Source: an uncultured Sulfurovum sp. (GTDB taxonomy: Bacteria; Campylobacterota; Campylobacteria; Campylobacterales; Sulfurovaceae). Taken from it: a stretch of 64,000 nt of DNA. Shown piece by piece: positions 29,034 through 36,746 of this stretch. A program made the translations under genes and the position numbers. The notes beneath the pieces are model-generated. The model searched no databases. It was not told the origin of the DNA and saw only the letters and a program-made list of their open reading frames with translations. Where the stretch lies: the NCBI GenBank assembly GCA_902727855.1, contig CACVAS010000107.1:124001-188000 (forward strand), read 5' to 3'. Each line of letters starts with the position of its first letter. Position 1 is the stretch's first letter.

Positions 29034-29077
29034 GCGATGGCATATCCCAAGGGTATTTCCGTTGGAATCGCCCCTAC
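29034..29077. repeat. Larger GTAGGG-type palindrome in the RT leader (copy 3)
   Basis: GCGAT at 29034-29038 pairs with ATCGC at 29067-29071, with a smaller ATATCCC / GGGTAT foldback inside, followed by CCCTAC. It lies 15 bases before the RT start codon, overlapping the region upstream of its AAAGGAG ribosome-binding site. It could be a repeat element or structured leader RNA affecting RT translation. Confidence 0.4.
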
Positions 29078-29092
29078 AACAAAGGAGAAATA

Positions 29093-30229
29093 ATGTTCAC
29101 ATTTCAAAACATTTACAAAGCATACAAGCAATGTCGTAAACATAAAACAAATACTATAAATGCCTTGCAATTTGAACAAAACCTTTTAGAAAACCTATGG
29201 GATTTGACCCATGCTTTGCAACAGAAAACCTACAAGATAGACACATCTATCTGTTTTTTAACACACTCACCAAAACTTAGAGAGGTTTTTGCAGCAGATT
29301 TTCGTGACCGTGTGGTACATCACTTGGTGGTGGGAGAGTTAGAAGCATTGTATGAGAGAAAGTTCATTTATGATGTATACAATAACCGTAAAAATAAAGG
29401 CACACACAGTGCAGTCAAACGTGCAAAAAAGTATATGTTGAGTCAAAAAGAAGGCTACTATTTGCAGTTGGATATTAAGGGATTTTTTTATAATTTAGAT
29501 AAGCATATACTTTTCAAAACACTCTTAGATGACATAGAACCAAGTAGACTAAAAGACAAAAGTAATTTACTGTGGTTACTGCATAAAATTATTTTCCATG
29601 ACCCTACAAAAGATTATGTGTTTAAGGGTAACAAAAAGAACTTAGACAAATTGCCAGACCACAAGACGCTTTTTAAGATACCCAAAACAAAAGGACTCCC
29701 CATAGGTAACCTTACAAGTCAGTTTTTTGCCAATGTGTATATGAGCCGTTTTGACCATTTTGTCAAAAGAGAGCTTAAAATAAAAGGCTACATTCGCTAC
29801 GTAGATGACTTTGTACTTTTTGACCCCTCTAAAAAGAAGCTTGAAAAGTGTAAAGAGGAGATAGGGCTATACCTTAAAGAGCATTTAGGTTTACGCTTAA
29901 GAGAAGACAGTAGACTGAGGAAATCTACACAAGGTTTAGACTTTTTAGGCTACATTATACGACCACACTACATACTTGTACGTAAAAGGGTGGTACATAA
30001 CTACAAAGCCAAAAAAGCCAAATACCTAGATGACTACGAAAAACAAAAAGGAAATATGAGCCTTGTAGAGATAAAACAGTTTTTATCTGTACAAGCTTCA
30101 TTTGCTTCACACTGTAAGCATGTGCCCGACCGCAGGGACAAATGCCCTTGGGGTGCGAATAGCTTTAATTTAACACACAAAGTAGGAAGATTAGATGAAA
30201 CAAATCCTTTTGATTATAGCAGGGCTTAG
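29093..30229 (+). CDS. DGR reverse transcriptase
   Basis: A 378-residue RT. Palm motifs seen are YLQLDIKGFF (catalytic Asp about 127), GLPIGNLTSQ (about 201-210) and IRYVDDFVLF (YVDD about 236-239), then GLDFLGYIIRP and a thumb-like basic helix. The motif IGxxxSQ in place of QGxxxSP is the hallmark of the DGR clade and is linked to its low fidelity at adenines. There is no maturase, endonuclease or msr-msd-like structure, which argues against group II intron or retron. The 3' end overlaps target 2 by 35 bases. Confidence 0.95.
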   Translation: MFTFQNIYKAYKQCRKHKTNTINALQFEQNLLENLWDLTHALQQKTYKIDTSICFLTHSPKLREVFAADFRDRVVHHLVVGELEALYERKFIYDVYNNRKNKGTHSAVKRAKKYMLSQKEGYYLQLDIKGFFYNLDKHILFKTLLDDIEPSRLKDKSNLLWLLHKIIFHDPTKDYVFKGNKKNLDKLPDHKTLFKIPKTKGLPIGNLTSQFFANVYMSRFDHFVKRELKIKGYIRYVDDFVLFDPSKKKLEKCKEEIGLYLKEHLGLRLREDSRLRKSTQGLDFLGYIIRPHYILVRKRVVHNYKAKKAKYLDDYEKQKGNMSLVEIKQFLSVQASFASHCKHVPDRRDKCPWGANSFNLTHKVGRLDETNPFDYSRA

Positions 30230-30617
30230 TAGCCTTTTGATGGCTGATTTTAGTAGAGATAATGGTACACAAATAGTGACAGATAGCAGCACAAACTTGC
30301 AATGGCAAGACGATGTAGTAGGAAGTACTATGAACTGGGAGTCTGCCATAAGTCACTGTGAGGCACTGACCCTTAATGGGCATGACGATTGGCGACTGCC
30401 TAACTTTAACGAACTCTACTCTATAGCAGATAGAAGCACATACAACCCTGCTATGGATCCTGCATTTTCAGCTGTTAGCACTAGCTATTATTGGTCGTCT
30501 ACCACGGACGCTTCTCACACGAGTGTCGCGTGGGTTGTCGACTTCTACCTCGGCTATGACGATAACGTTTACAAGACCGGTAGCTGCTATGTTCGGTGCG
30601 TAAGAGACGGACAGTAA
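30195..30617 (+). CDS. DGR target 2: small secreted DUF1566 variable protein
   Basis: A 140-residue protein with a signal peptide (MKQILLIIAGLSSLLMA) followed by a single DUF1566/C-type-lectin-like domain: DSSTNLQWQDD, HDDWRLPNFNEL, then the variable YYWSSTTDAS...YVRCVRDGQ end. It is a stripped-down relative of the last domain of target 1. Variable region 2 covers about residues 94-140. It starts inside the RT gene with an AGGAAG ribosome-binding site, so it is probably made from the RT message. Whether it stays periplasmic or is secreted is not visible. Confidence 0.88.
   Translation: MKQILLIIAGLSSLLMADFSRDNGTQIVTDSSTNLQWQDDVVGSTMNWESAISHCEALTLNGHDDWRLPNFNELYSIADRSTYNPAMDPAFSAVSTSYYWSSTTDASHTSVAWVVDFYLGYDDNVYKTGSCYVRCVRDGQ
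30473..30617 (+). repeat. DGR variable region 2 (VR2)
   Basis: 145 bases aligned gap-free to TR 28446-28590. There are 19 substitutions at template adenines in 14 of 15 AAY codons, plus the same single G to C (30612) as VR1. Unlike VR1, the first two AAY codons are also mutated (Asn-Asn to Ser-Tyr). Shared constant codons lie between the variable ones. Confidence 0.95.
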
Positions 30618-30633
30618 TCTGCGGATGCAGATT
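30616..30633 (+). other. DGR-type hairpin at the end of VR2
   Basis: AATCTGC / GCAGATT form a perfect 7-bp stem with a GGAT tetraloop, starting in the VR2 stop codon. In BPP-1 a hairpin or cruciform with a 4-base loop just downstream of the IMH is needed for efficient target recognition; this fits that role. It may also act in termination. Confidence 0.7.
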
Positions 30634-30641
30634 GGGCTTTG

Positions 30642-30659
30642 ATTTTTGATTTCAAAAAT
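30642..30659. terminator. AT-only hairpin after the DGR
   Basis: ATTTTTGA / TCAAAAAT is a perfect 8-bp inverted repeat with a 2-base loop. It is a weak terminator candidate between the DGR and convergent leuA. Confidence 0.25.
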
Positions 30660-30741
30660 TCTAGATTCTATGTTAAAAAAAGCTGATGGGATATTTTATG
30701 TAATCATTAAATATTTATAAAAAATAAAAATATGTTAATTC

Positions 30742-30767
30742 GGTGTTGTCAGGGGACAACCCCCTAC
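30742..30767. repeat. GTAGGG-type intergenic palindrome (copy 4)
   Basis: GGTGTTGTC / GACAACCCC with an AGGG loop, ending CCTAC, just after the leuA stop codon. It is nearly identical to the copy at 37857-37881, with a compensatory change at the loop-closing pair (C-G here, G-C there). Confidence 0.55.
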
Positions 30768-30768
30768 A

Positions 30769-32325
30769 TTAAACCGTCTTAGAAGAATCTACATAACGTG
30801 ACTTCAATTTCCCTTCCATACTCAAATAGCTATTTAATGCACCGATGTAAGCTCTCGCAGAGGCTAACATAGTGTCTATGTTAAGTCCATGTCCTATGAT
30901 GGCAGGGTCATCGTTGAATGAGACCTTGACTGTCACATTGGCTAAAGCATCTTTTCCCTCTGAGACAGACTTTACTTTATAGTCATCTAATCTTCCTACT
31001 TGTCCTGTAATACGGTCAATGGTTTTAAATATTGCATCAATGGTACCTTCACCTATACTAGCATCAATAATTTCATTGTCGTCTTTTTTAATGCTCACTG
31101 CTGCACTTGGTACACCATTGGAGCAGTCCATTAACTGCAATGAGATTAACTCATACACTTGTGTGGCTTTGGTCATTTCATTGGTGACTAAAGCTCTTAA
31201 GTCATCATCATAAATCTCTTTTTTTCTGTCAGCTAAAATTTTAAATCGTTCAAATGAAGCATTTAAAGCATCATCATCTAAGGTAAATCCTAATTTACTT
31301 AACTTGTCTTTAAACGCAGCTCTTCCAGAGTGTTTACCTAACACTAAGGTATCGTCCATATCTAAGCCAATATCTGCGGGGCTTATAATTTCGTAGGTTT
31401 CTTTATTTTTTAACATACCATCTTGGTGTATACCTGACTCATGAGCAAATGCATTTTTACCCACGATAGCTTTATTAGGTTGAGGTTCTATACCTGTAAT
31501 GTTGGCTATCAATCTACTTGATGGGTATATCTCTTTGGTGTTGATATTGGTCGTATAGTCAGAAAATACATCTGAACGTGTTTTTAATGCCATCACTATT
31601 TCTTCAAGCGCTGCATTTCCTGCACGCTCACCTAATCCATTGATGGTACATTCTACCTGTCTTGCACCATTGACGACAGCTTCTAAAGAGTTGGCAACAC
31701 CCAAGCCTAAGTCATTGTGGTTATGTACGGAGATGATGGCTCTATTTTTTGTGTATTCGCTCATTTCTTTTACCATAGCACCTATTTCAAAAGGAAGTCT
31801 AAACCCAACAGTATCTGGCAAGTTTATGGTACTAGCACCCGCTTCTATGACAGCGTCAGAGATCTCTTTCATAAAGCCTATGTCTGAACGTCCTGCATCT
31901 TCACAAGAAAACTCTACATCATTTACAAAGGTACGTGCATATTCTACGGCACGAACGGCACGTTTTATGACTTCATCGGGTGCCATTTTTAACTTATGTT
32001 CCATGTGTATGCTTGAAGTAGCTATAAATGTATGTATACGCTTCATATTGGCTTTGGCTACAGCTTCTCCTGCTGCTTTTACATCTGCATCTATGGCTCT
32101 TGCTAATGAACATACTGTGGAGTTAGTGACACGCTGGGCTATTTTATCTATAGCGTCAAAGTCTCCTGGACTAGCTGCTGCAAAACCTGCTTCAATGATG
32201 TCTACTCCCAAACGTTCTAATTGTGCAGCAATTTGGATTTTCTCTTCGGTGTTCATGGAAGCCCCTGGGCTCTGCTCACCATCTCTTAATGTTGTGTCAA
32301 ATATTTTAATGGTTTCTGTACTCAT
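30769..32325 (-). CDS. leuA: 2-isopropylmalate synthase
   Basis: A protein of about 518 residues that condenses acetyl-CoA with 2-oxoisovalerate, the first step of leucine synthesis. It has [14 protein letters not shown] (metal and substrate binding), the barrel motif [19 protein letters not shown] with HNH metal ligands, [17 protein letters not shown], and a C-terminal LeuA regulatory domain (about 385-515), the site of leucine feedback. I chose the ATG at 32325, which has AAGG upstream, over the frame start at 32355, which overlaps the attenuator terminator. Expression is probably controlled by the leader at 32452-32526. Confidence 0.97.
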   Translation of the reverse strand: MSTETIKIFDTTLRDGEQSPGASMNTEEKIQIAAQLERLGVDIIEAGFAAASPGDFDAIDKIAQRVTNSTVCSLARAIDADVKAAGEAVAKANMKRIHTFIATSSIHMEHKLKMAPDEVIKRAVRAVEYARTFVNDVEFSCEDAGRSDIGFMKEISDAVIEAGASTINLPDTVGFRLPFEIGAMVKEMSEYTKNRAIISVHNHNDLGLGVANSLEAVVNGARQVECTINGLGERAGNAALEEIVMALKTRSDVFSDYTTNINTKEIYPSSRLIANITGIEPQPNKAIVGKNAFAHESGIHQDGMLKNKETYEIISPADIGLDMDDTLVLGKHSGRAAFKDKLSKLGFTLDDDALNASFERFKILADRKKEIYDDDLRALVTNEMTKATQVYELISLQLMDCSNGVPSAAVSIKKDDNEIIDASIGEGTIDAIFKTIDRITGQVGRLDDYKVKSVSEGKDALANVTVKVSFNDDPAIIGHGLNIDTMLASARAYIGALNSYLSMEGKLKSRYVDSSKTV

Positions 32326-32342
32326 TGTAATAACCTTATTGT

Positions 32343-32362
32343 TATAAAAAGCCATTTGGCTT
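32343..32362 (-). terminator. Attenuator terminator before leuA
   Basis: On the minus strand AAGCC-AAAT-GGCTT is followed at once by TTTAT, a short intrinsic terminator, 18 bases before the leuA ATG. A competing foldback (ATAGTTT-T-AAACTAT) lies between it and the leader peptide. The 5-bp stem is short, so strength is uncertain. Confidence 0.65.
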
Positions 32363-32451
32363 GAAAAATTGTCTAATTTTACCTAAATCTTGGTTAGGAA
32401 TATTAGAATAGTAATAATTGAGTTTGTAAAAAAGTGGATAGTTTAAAACTA

Positions 32452-32526
32452 TTAGAGTGCGAGCAGTAGCAGGAGAGTATTATTTTCTTTTGTGAAAATT
32501 GTTTGTATGTTTGTAGTATTTTTCAT
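32452..32526 (-). CDS. leuL: Leucine leader peptide of the leuA attenuator
   Basis: A 24-residue ORF with an AGGAG ribosome-binding site. It ends NTLLLLLAL: five consecutive Leu codons (CTC CTG CTA CTG CTC), then GCA, another CTC, and TAA. Six of the last seven codons are Leu. Placed between a sigma-70-like promoter and a terminator directly before leuA, this is the arrangement of ribosome-mediated attenuation: low charged tRNA-Leu would stall the ribosome and favour read-through. The peptide itself probably has no other function. Confidence 0.85.
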   Translation of the reverse strand: MKNTTNIQTIFTKENNTLLLLLAL

Positions 32527-32550
32527 AATGTTCTCCTGTGATTTTTTGTA

Positions 32551-32579
32551 AGTATAGCAAAAAGAAAAGAGAAAGGCAA
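32551..32579 (-). promoter_or_regulatory. Promoter of leuL-leuA
   Basis: On the minus strand TTGCCT (32574-32579), a 17-base spacer and TATACT (32551-32556). It directly follows the ftsH stop codon. Transcription would begin about 18 bases before the leader-peptide ATG. Confidence 0.6.
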
Positions 32580-34574
32580 CTACTCTTTATCTTCTGCGTC
32601 TTGTTTCTCTTTTTGTTCTTTTGCAAAAGCCTCTGCTTTGGCTATTTTATCACCATGTGCTAGGCGACTTTGCATGTTGTTTTCTTTTTCAAACTCTTCT
32701 ATGATAGAACGTACTTTTTTACCTTCAATTACTTCAACATCTAGTAGGACATTGGTCATGTTTTCTATGGCTTGGTTGTATTCGCCCAATGTTTTCTTTA
32801 CAAAGTTATAACGTTCATTCAGTGTACCTTTTATAAAGTTATCCATATCTTCAGACATCTTATCGCTATAGTCAGTACTTACAGCACCACCACCTAAAAA
32901 TGAGTTTTGTGAACGTGATAGCACCATAAGACCAGCGACATCTGTCATACCATAGACAGAAATCATATCTTTAAGTATAGCTGTAGCACGGTCTAGGTCA
33001 TTTCCTGCACCTGTACTAATTTCTCCTAGGAAAACTTCTTCAGCTGCACGACCACCAAGAAGTACATCTACTTCTGCCATAAGTTCATGTTTCTGCTTTA
33101 AAAATCTGTCTTCATCATCTGGTAGGTGTAGTGTATAACCTAAAGCTCCAAGTCCTCTAGGGATGATGGAAACTTTTGTAACACGTGTTGCACCTTTTGT
33201 AAGTTCTGCCATGAGGGCATGTCCACTTTCATGGTAAGCAACAATACGTTTTTCAACATCTGAAATTTTTCTATTTTTCTTTTCTAAACCTACAAATGAA
33301 CGCTCTATAGACTCTAGTAAGTCAGATTGTTCTATCTCTTTTTTGTTAGAACGTCCAGCAAGTAAGGCTGCTTCATTGATGATGTTTGCTAGATCTGCTC
33401 CTGCTAGTCCCGCTGTTTGCTTAGCAACAACAGAGAGGTCAACACTTCTAGAGAGTTTTACACCTTTTGAATGCACTTTTAATATAGCAAGACGTCCATC
33501 AAAGTCGGGTTTGTCTACAAGTACTTGTCTGTCAAAACGTCCTGCACGAAGTAGTGCAGCATCGAGTGTTTCTGGTCTATTGGTAGCTGCAAGTACAATG
33601 ACTGGAGTGTCTGTACCAAAACCATCCATCTCAGCTAAAAGTTGGTTGAGTGTCTGCTCTCTTTCATCATTTCCACCCATTTGTCCACCACTTGCTCTAG
33701 ACTTACCAATAGCATCTATCTCGTCTATAAATATGATGGAAGGTGCTTCTTTTTTAGCCTGTGCAAAAAGGTCACGTACACGACTTGCACCAACCCCTAC
33801 AAACATTTCTATAAACCCTGAACCACTTACCGAGAAAAATGGTACAGAAGCCTCACCTGCTACAGCTTTAGCAAGGAGTGTTTTACCAGTTCCGGGAGGT
33901 CCTACAAGTAGTAGACCTTTTGGTATTTTGGCACCTAGTTCCATGTAGCGTTCAGGAAACTTAAGGAAATCTACAATCTCTTTGACCTCATCTTTTGCTT
34001 CTTCAACCCCTTGTACATCTGAGAACTTTGTTTCTGGTTTTTCAGAGTTTATGAGCTTATCTGCTTTACCAGGGTTACCTAACATTCCACCCATGCCTTT
34101 GGACATTTTTTTTGCAAGAAAAATCCAAATACCAAAGAAAATAAGAATAGGAAGTAGTGAGCCTAAAAGGTCAGACATAAAGCCTCCCCCCATAATACCC
34201 TCATAGGTAATTTTTTTCTCTTCTAGAAGTGGGATGAGCTCTTTGTCATAGGTTGGCACATTTTGTGCCACATATCGTGTGATTCTCCCGTTTGTCTCAG
34301 ATAAGGCTTCTATTGTAGTAGGGGTAAGTTTTACAGAGGTAATAACACCTTCTAAAATTTTGCTTTTTACTTCAGAGTACTTTACACTGTGTGTTTGTGT
34401 TATCTTTGAGCCTGAGTTCATCATGTTCCCCAGTCCACCCGAAGCATCATCACCAACAAATGATTTAAATATTAAGATAATTACAATAGAAAAGATTCCA
34501 AAAGCCAACAGTGGGTTGTTATTGAAAAAATTATTATTTTTATCATCATTATTTTTATTGTCGTTGTTTGCCAT
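32580..34574 (-). CDS. ftsH: ATP-dependent zinc metalloprotease FtsH
   Basis: A 664-residue membrane protease. It has an N-terminal transmembrane segment (about 22-40), a periplasmic domain (about 45-125), a second transmembrane segment (about 130-152), the AAA domain with GPPGTGKTLLAKA (Walker A), IIFIDEIDAIG (Walker B) and ATNRPETLDAALLRAGRFDR (arginine finger region), and the M41 domain with HESGH zinc site. It removes misfolded membrane proteins and, in many bacteria, regulates LpxC, also encoded in this window. It lies 23 bases downstream of prmA. Confidence 0.98.
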   Translation of the reverse strand: MANNDNKNNDDKNNNFFNNNPLLAFGIFSIVIILIFKSFVGDDASGGLGNMMNSGSKITQTHSVKYSEVKSKILEGVITSVKLTPTTIEALSETNGRITRYVAQNVPTYDKELIPLLEEKKITYEGIMGGGFMSDLLGSLLPILIFFGIWIFLAKKMSKGMGGMLGNPGKADKLINSEKPETKFSDVQGVEEAKDEVKEIVDFLKFPERYMELGAKIPKGLLLVGPPGTGKTLLAKAVAGEASVPFFSVSGSGFIEMFVGVGASRVRDLFAQAKKEAPSIIFIDEIDAIGKSRASGGQMGGNDEREQTLNQLLAEMDGFGTDTPVIVLAATNRPETLDAALLRAGRFDRQVLVDKPDFDGRLAILKVHSKGVKLSRSVDLSVVAKQTAGLAGADLANIINEAALLAGRSNKKEIEQSDLLESIERSFVGLEKKNRKISDVEKRIVAYHESGHALMAELTKGATRVTKVSIIPRGLGALGYTLHLPDDEDRFLKQKHELMAEVDVLLGGRAAEEVFLGEISTGAGNDLDRATAILKDMISVYGMTDVAGLMVLSRSQNSFLGGGAVSTDYSDKMSEDMDNFIKGTLNERYNFVKKTLGEYNQAIENMTNVLLDVEVIEGKKVRSIIEEFEKENNMQSRLAHGDKIAKAEAFAKEQKEKQDAEDKE

Positions 34575-34597
34575 TTACACCCTTTGCATTTATTTTG

Positions 34598-35413
34598 TTA
34601 TTTTTTATAGACAAGTGTCACCCACTCGTCAATTTGTATACGTTTTTCTAAGTCGAGGTCATTATAGACATCGTGTACGCTTTTCTCTTTTTTGTCTAAA
34701 ATTCCTGAGAGTATGAGATAACCATCTATTTGTGTGGCTTCTTTTAACTCTTTTGCTATAAATCTCAGTACATCAGGGATAATATTTGCGATGACTATAT
34801 CATAATTTTTCTCAGTTTTGTTAATGGAACCTTCCCAAAGTGCATCATACATTACATCATTGAGTGTAAAATTCTCTTTTGTATTTTCTATAGAGACGGG
34901 GTCAGTATCACAAAGTGAAACTTTGGCACCCAACTTTTTACACGCAAGACCAAGTATGCCAGAGCCACATCCGACGTCAATAATCTCATCACTATTTTTT
35001 ACATAGGAACTAATAGCTTCTAGACAAGCAAAGGTAGTAGGGTGGTGCCCTGAACCAAATGCTAGTGCTGGGTCTATGATGATGTTTATGCTATCAGCTT
35101 TGGGTTCATACCAAGAAGGAGAGATGTAAAACTTTCCTGCTTCAACAGGTTGTACCGAATCTTGATAGTTTTGTATCCAGTCTTGATTTTGTTTCTCTTC
35201 AAGTTTTATAGACATGTTTATACTATTCCCAAGTGTTTCTTCTAAAGCAACAAGTTCTCCTTTAACATTAGAGAGGTCACTTTCACTGCGTACGACTATT
35301 TGACCATTTTCAAGTTCAACACCGCTTTGTGCAATGTTCGCTACAAAGTCTGCTATAAATTCTGTATAGACTTCATCTAGAGAAATGGTAAGTTCATAGT
35401 ATGTCTCTTTCAT
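34598..35413 (-). CDS. prmA: Ribosomal protein L11 methyltransferase
   Basis: A protein of about 271 residues. The N-terminal substrate domain begins [18 protein letters not shown]; the SAM-binding domain has [40 protein letters not shown] and [11 protein letters not shown]. It methylates L11 on lysines and the N-terminus. The frame is open to 35452, where a TTG with a close AAAGGA could also start translation; I prefer the ATG at 35413, which fits the family N-terminus, though it has no clear ribosome-binding site. Confidence 0.93.
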   Translation of the reverse strand: MKETYYELTISLDEVYTEFIADFVANIAQSGVELENGQIVVRSESDLSNVKGELVALEETLGNSINMSIKLEEKQNQDWIQNYQDSVQPVEAGKFYISPSWYEPKADSINIIIDPALAFGSGHHPTTFACLEAISSYVKNSDEIIDVGCGSGILGLACKKLGAKVSLCDTDPVSIENTKENFTLNDVMYDALWEGSINKTEKNYDIVIANIIPDVLRFIAKELKEATQIDGYLILSGILDKKEKSVHDVYNDLDLEKRIQIDEWVTLVYKK

Positions 35414-35492
35414 GATACTTGTTTGTTTTGTAATGGAGATAGCCCCGTACAAATTCCTTTCATGGAAGCTCTACTTTTAACAAGGTAGCAAA

Positions 35493-36203
35493 TCATTTAT
35501 TTGCTACCTTAAATGCCTCTTCCAAATCAAGTGTGCCCTCATAAAATGCTTTCCCAACAATGGTTCCATTAATCCCAGCTTCAATCAGTCCATTAATATC
35601 TGTCATATCTTTAAGACCTCCAGAAGCAATGGTTTCTAGTCCTGAAGCCTCTTGAATCTCTTTGGTAAACTCTATATTTACACCGGTCATCATCCCATCA
35701 CGCCCTACATCTGTACAGATAATAGCTTCAACACCACAAGCTGCAAACTCTTTAGCCAAATCCGTCGCTTTCATGTCAGAAGTCTCTGCCCAACCTTCAA
35801 CAGCTACCATACCATCTATAGCATCTATACCTACGACTATAGGATACTTAGCAGCCATATCTTTAACAAACTGAGCATCTTTTACAGCAATAGAACCTAA
35901 AATGAGTCTATCAATACCAAGTTCCAAATACATCTTAATGGTCTCCTCATCACGGATGCCCCCACCAAGTTCTAGTTTTAGGTTACAATTCTCACGAATC
36001 TTTTTAATCTGCTCTAAGTTTTCAGGTTTACCTGCAAAGGCACCATTTAGGTCAACCAAGTGAACCCACTCGCTTCCTAGCTCTTCAAACTTCTTAGCCA
36101 CTTGCCAAGGCTCATCAGAATATATTTTGGCAGACTCCATGAGTCCTTTGCTTAGTCTTACTGCTTTTCCGTCTTTTAGGTCAATTGCGGGTAGTATTGT
36201 CAT
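35493..36203 (-). CDS. hisA: HisA, ProFAR isomerase of histidine synthesis
   Basis: A 236-residue half-barrel-duplicated TIM-barrel enzyme. Visible are the N-terminal [18 protein letters not shown] with catalytic Asp, [23 protein letters not shown] and, in the second half, [14 protein letters not shown] and [11 protein letters not shown]. It isomerises ProFAR to PRFAR, the substrate of HisH/HisF. Its ATG abuts the stop codon of the TOPRIM-like gene, which separates it from hisH in an otherwise his-type operon. Confidence 0.97.
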   Translation of the reverse strand: MTILPAIDLKDGKAVRLSKGLMESAKIYSDEPWQVAKKFEELGSEWVHLVDLNGAFAGKPENLEQIKKIRENCNLKLELGGGIRDEETIKMYLELGIDRLILGSIAVKDAQFVKDMAAKYPIVVGIDAIDGMVAVEGWAETSDMKATDLAKEFAACGVEAIICTDVGRDGMMTGVNIEFTKEIQEASGLETIASGGLKDMTDINGLIEAGINGTIVGKAFYEGTLDLEEAFKVANK

Positions 36204-36746
36204 TTAGCTTTCTTCCTTGAATAGGGTTTGTAGTTTTTGTTTGAGGGTGTTGAAGTTTGGATGTTCGAAATCAAAAGGCTCTTTTTTTTGTTTATAAAAA
36301 GAGTTATATGCCCATTTATCAGTAAGTTCATATTTATAACAATCTCTAAATTTTTGAATACACTCTTTTTGTGTATCGTCTAAAATGGAGAGTAAAAAAG
36401 ACTCTAAGTTGCCTTCATTGTTTTCATCACACATGATGTAATAATCAATAGGTACAAAAAAACTTAAACCTTTTATTGTTTCTTTTAATTTATTTTCAGA
36501 GGCTATAAACCCTCTATTTGGATTGGGGTCTTTCTCATTGTCTGCATCTACCACTAAAAGTATTTTATTAACTTTAGAAAGGAAATTCTTTTCTATTTCA
36601 TCATAATATTGATGACTAATGTTAAAAAGGTTATCCTTTCCCTCAAAATCATAATAATACACGCTATCTTTATCAAGGCCACAGGTATCTAGTAAGCTAT
36701 CAAAAAACTCTCCATCAGATTTTCCTTCGTAGGCTATGATTACCAT
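36204..36746 (-). CDS. TOPRIM-like (DUF3226/OLD-type) protein paired with an ATPase
   Basis: A 180-residue protein with the TOPRIM-like pattern: a first strand IIAYEGKSDGEF with Glu-7 and a later ILLVVDADNEKD with Asp-67 and Asp-69, then an acidic and aromatic C-terminal part. Such proteins bind Mg2+ and act as nucleases or phosphotransferases. It overlaps the ATPase gene by 7 bases. AAA ATPase plus TOPRIM pairs are known in phage defence (OLD/Gabija domains, PARIS AriA-AriB, RloA/RloB-like systems). Which family this belongs to cannot be settled by eye. Confidence 0.65.
   Translation of the reverse strand: MVIIAYEGKSDGEFFDSLLDTCGLDKDSVYYYDFEGKDNLFNISHQYYDEIEKNFLSKVNKILLVVDADNEKDPNPNRGFIASENKLKETIKGLSFFVPIDYYIMCDENNEGNLESFLLSILDDTQKECIQKFRDCYKYELTDKWAYNSFYKQKKEPFDFEHPNFNTLKQKLQTLFKEES

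Larger units (their letters stand above)
23896..30633 (+). other. Diversity-generating retroelement (target 1-TR-avd-RT-target 2)
   Basis: All parts of a DGR lie here on one strand: two target genes ending in variable repeats (VR1, VR2), one invariant template repeat, an Avd-like four-helix protein and a DGR-type reverse transcriptase. In known DGRs (Bordetella phage BPP-1, Legionella, Treponema) the RT copies TR RNA with adenine-specific errors, and the cDNA replaces the VR, diversifying a ligand-binding protein. The VR/TR differences here are almost purely at template adenines. No phage structural, integrase or transposase genes are adjacent; the element sits between serS and leuA, so it looks chromosomal. 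Confidence 0.95.

Noticed and set aside
29093-30229. Retron or group II intron reverse transcriptase
   Set aside because: No msr-msd-like inverted structure, no maturase/endonuclease domain and no intron domain V; the IGxxxSQ motif and TR/VR pairs fit a DGR.
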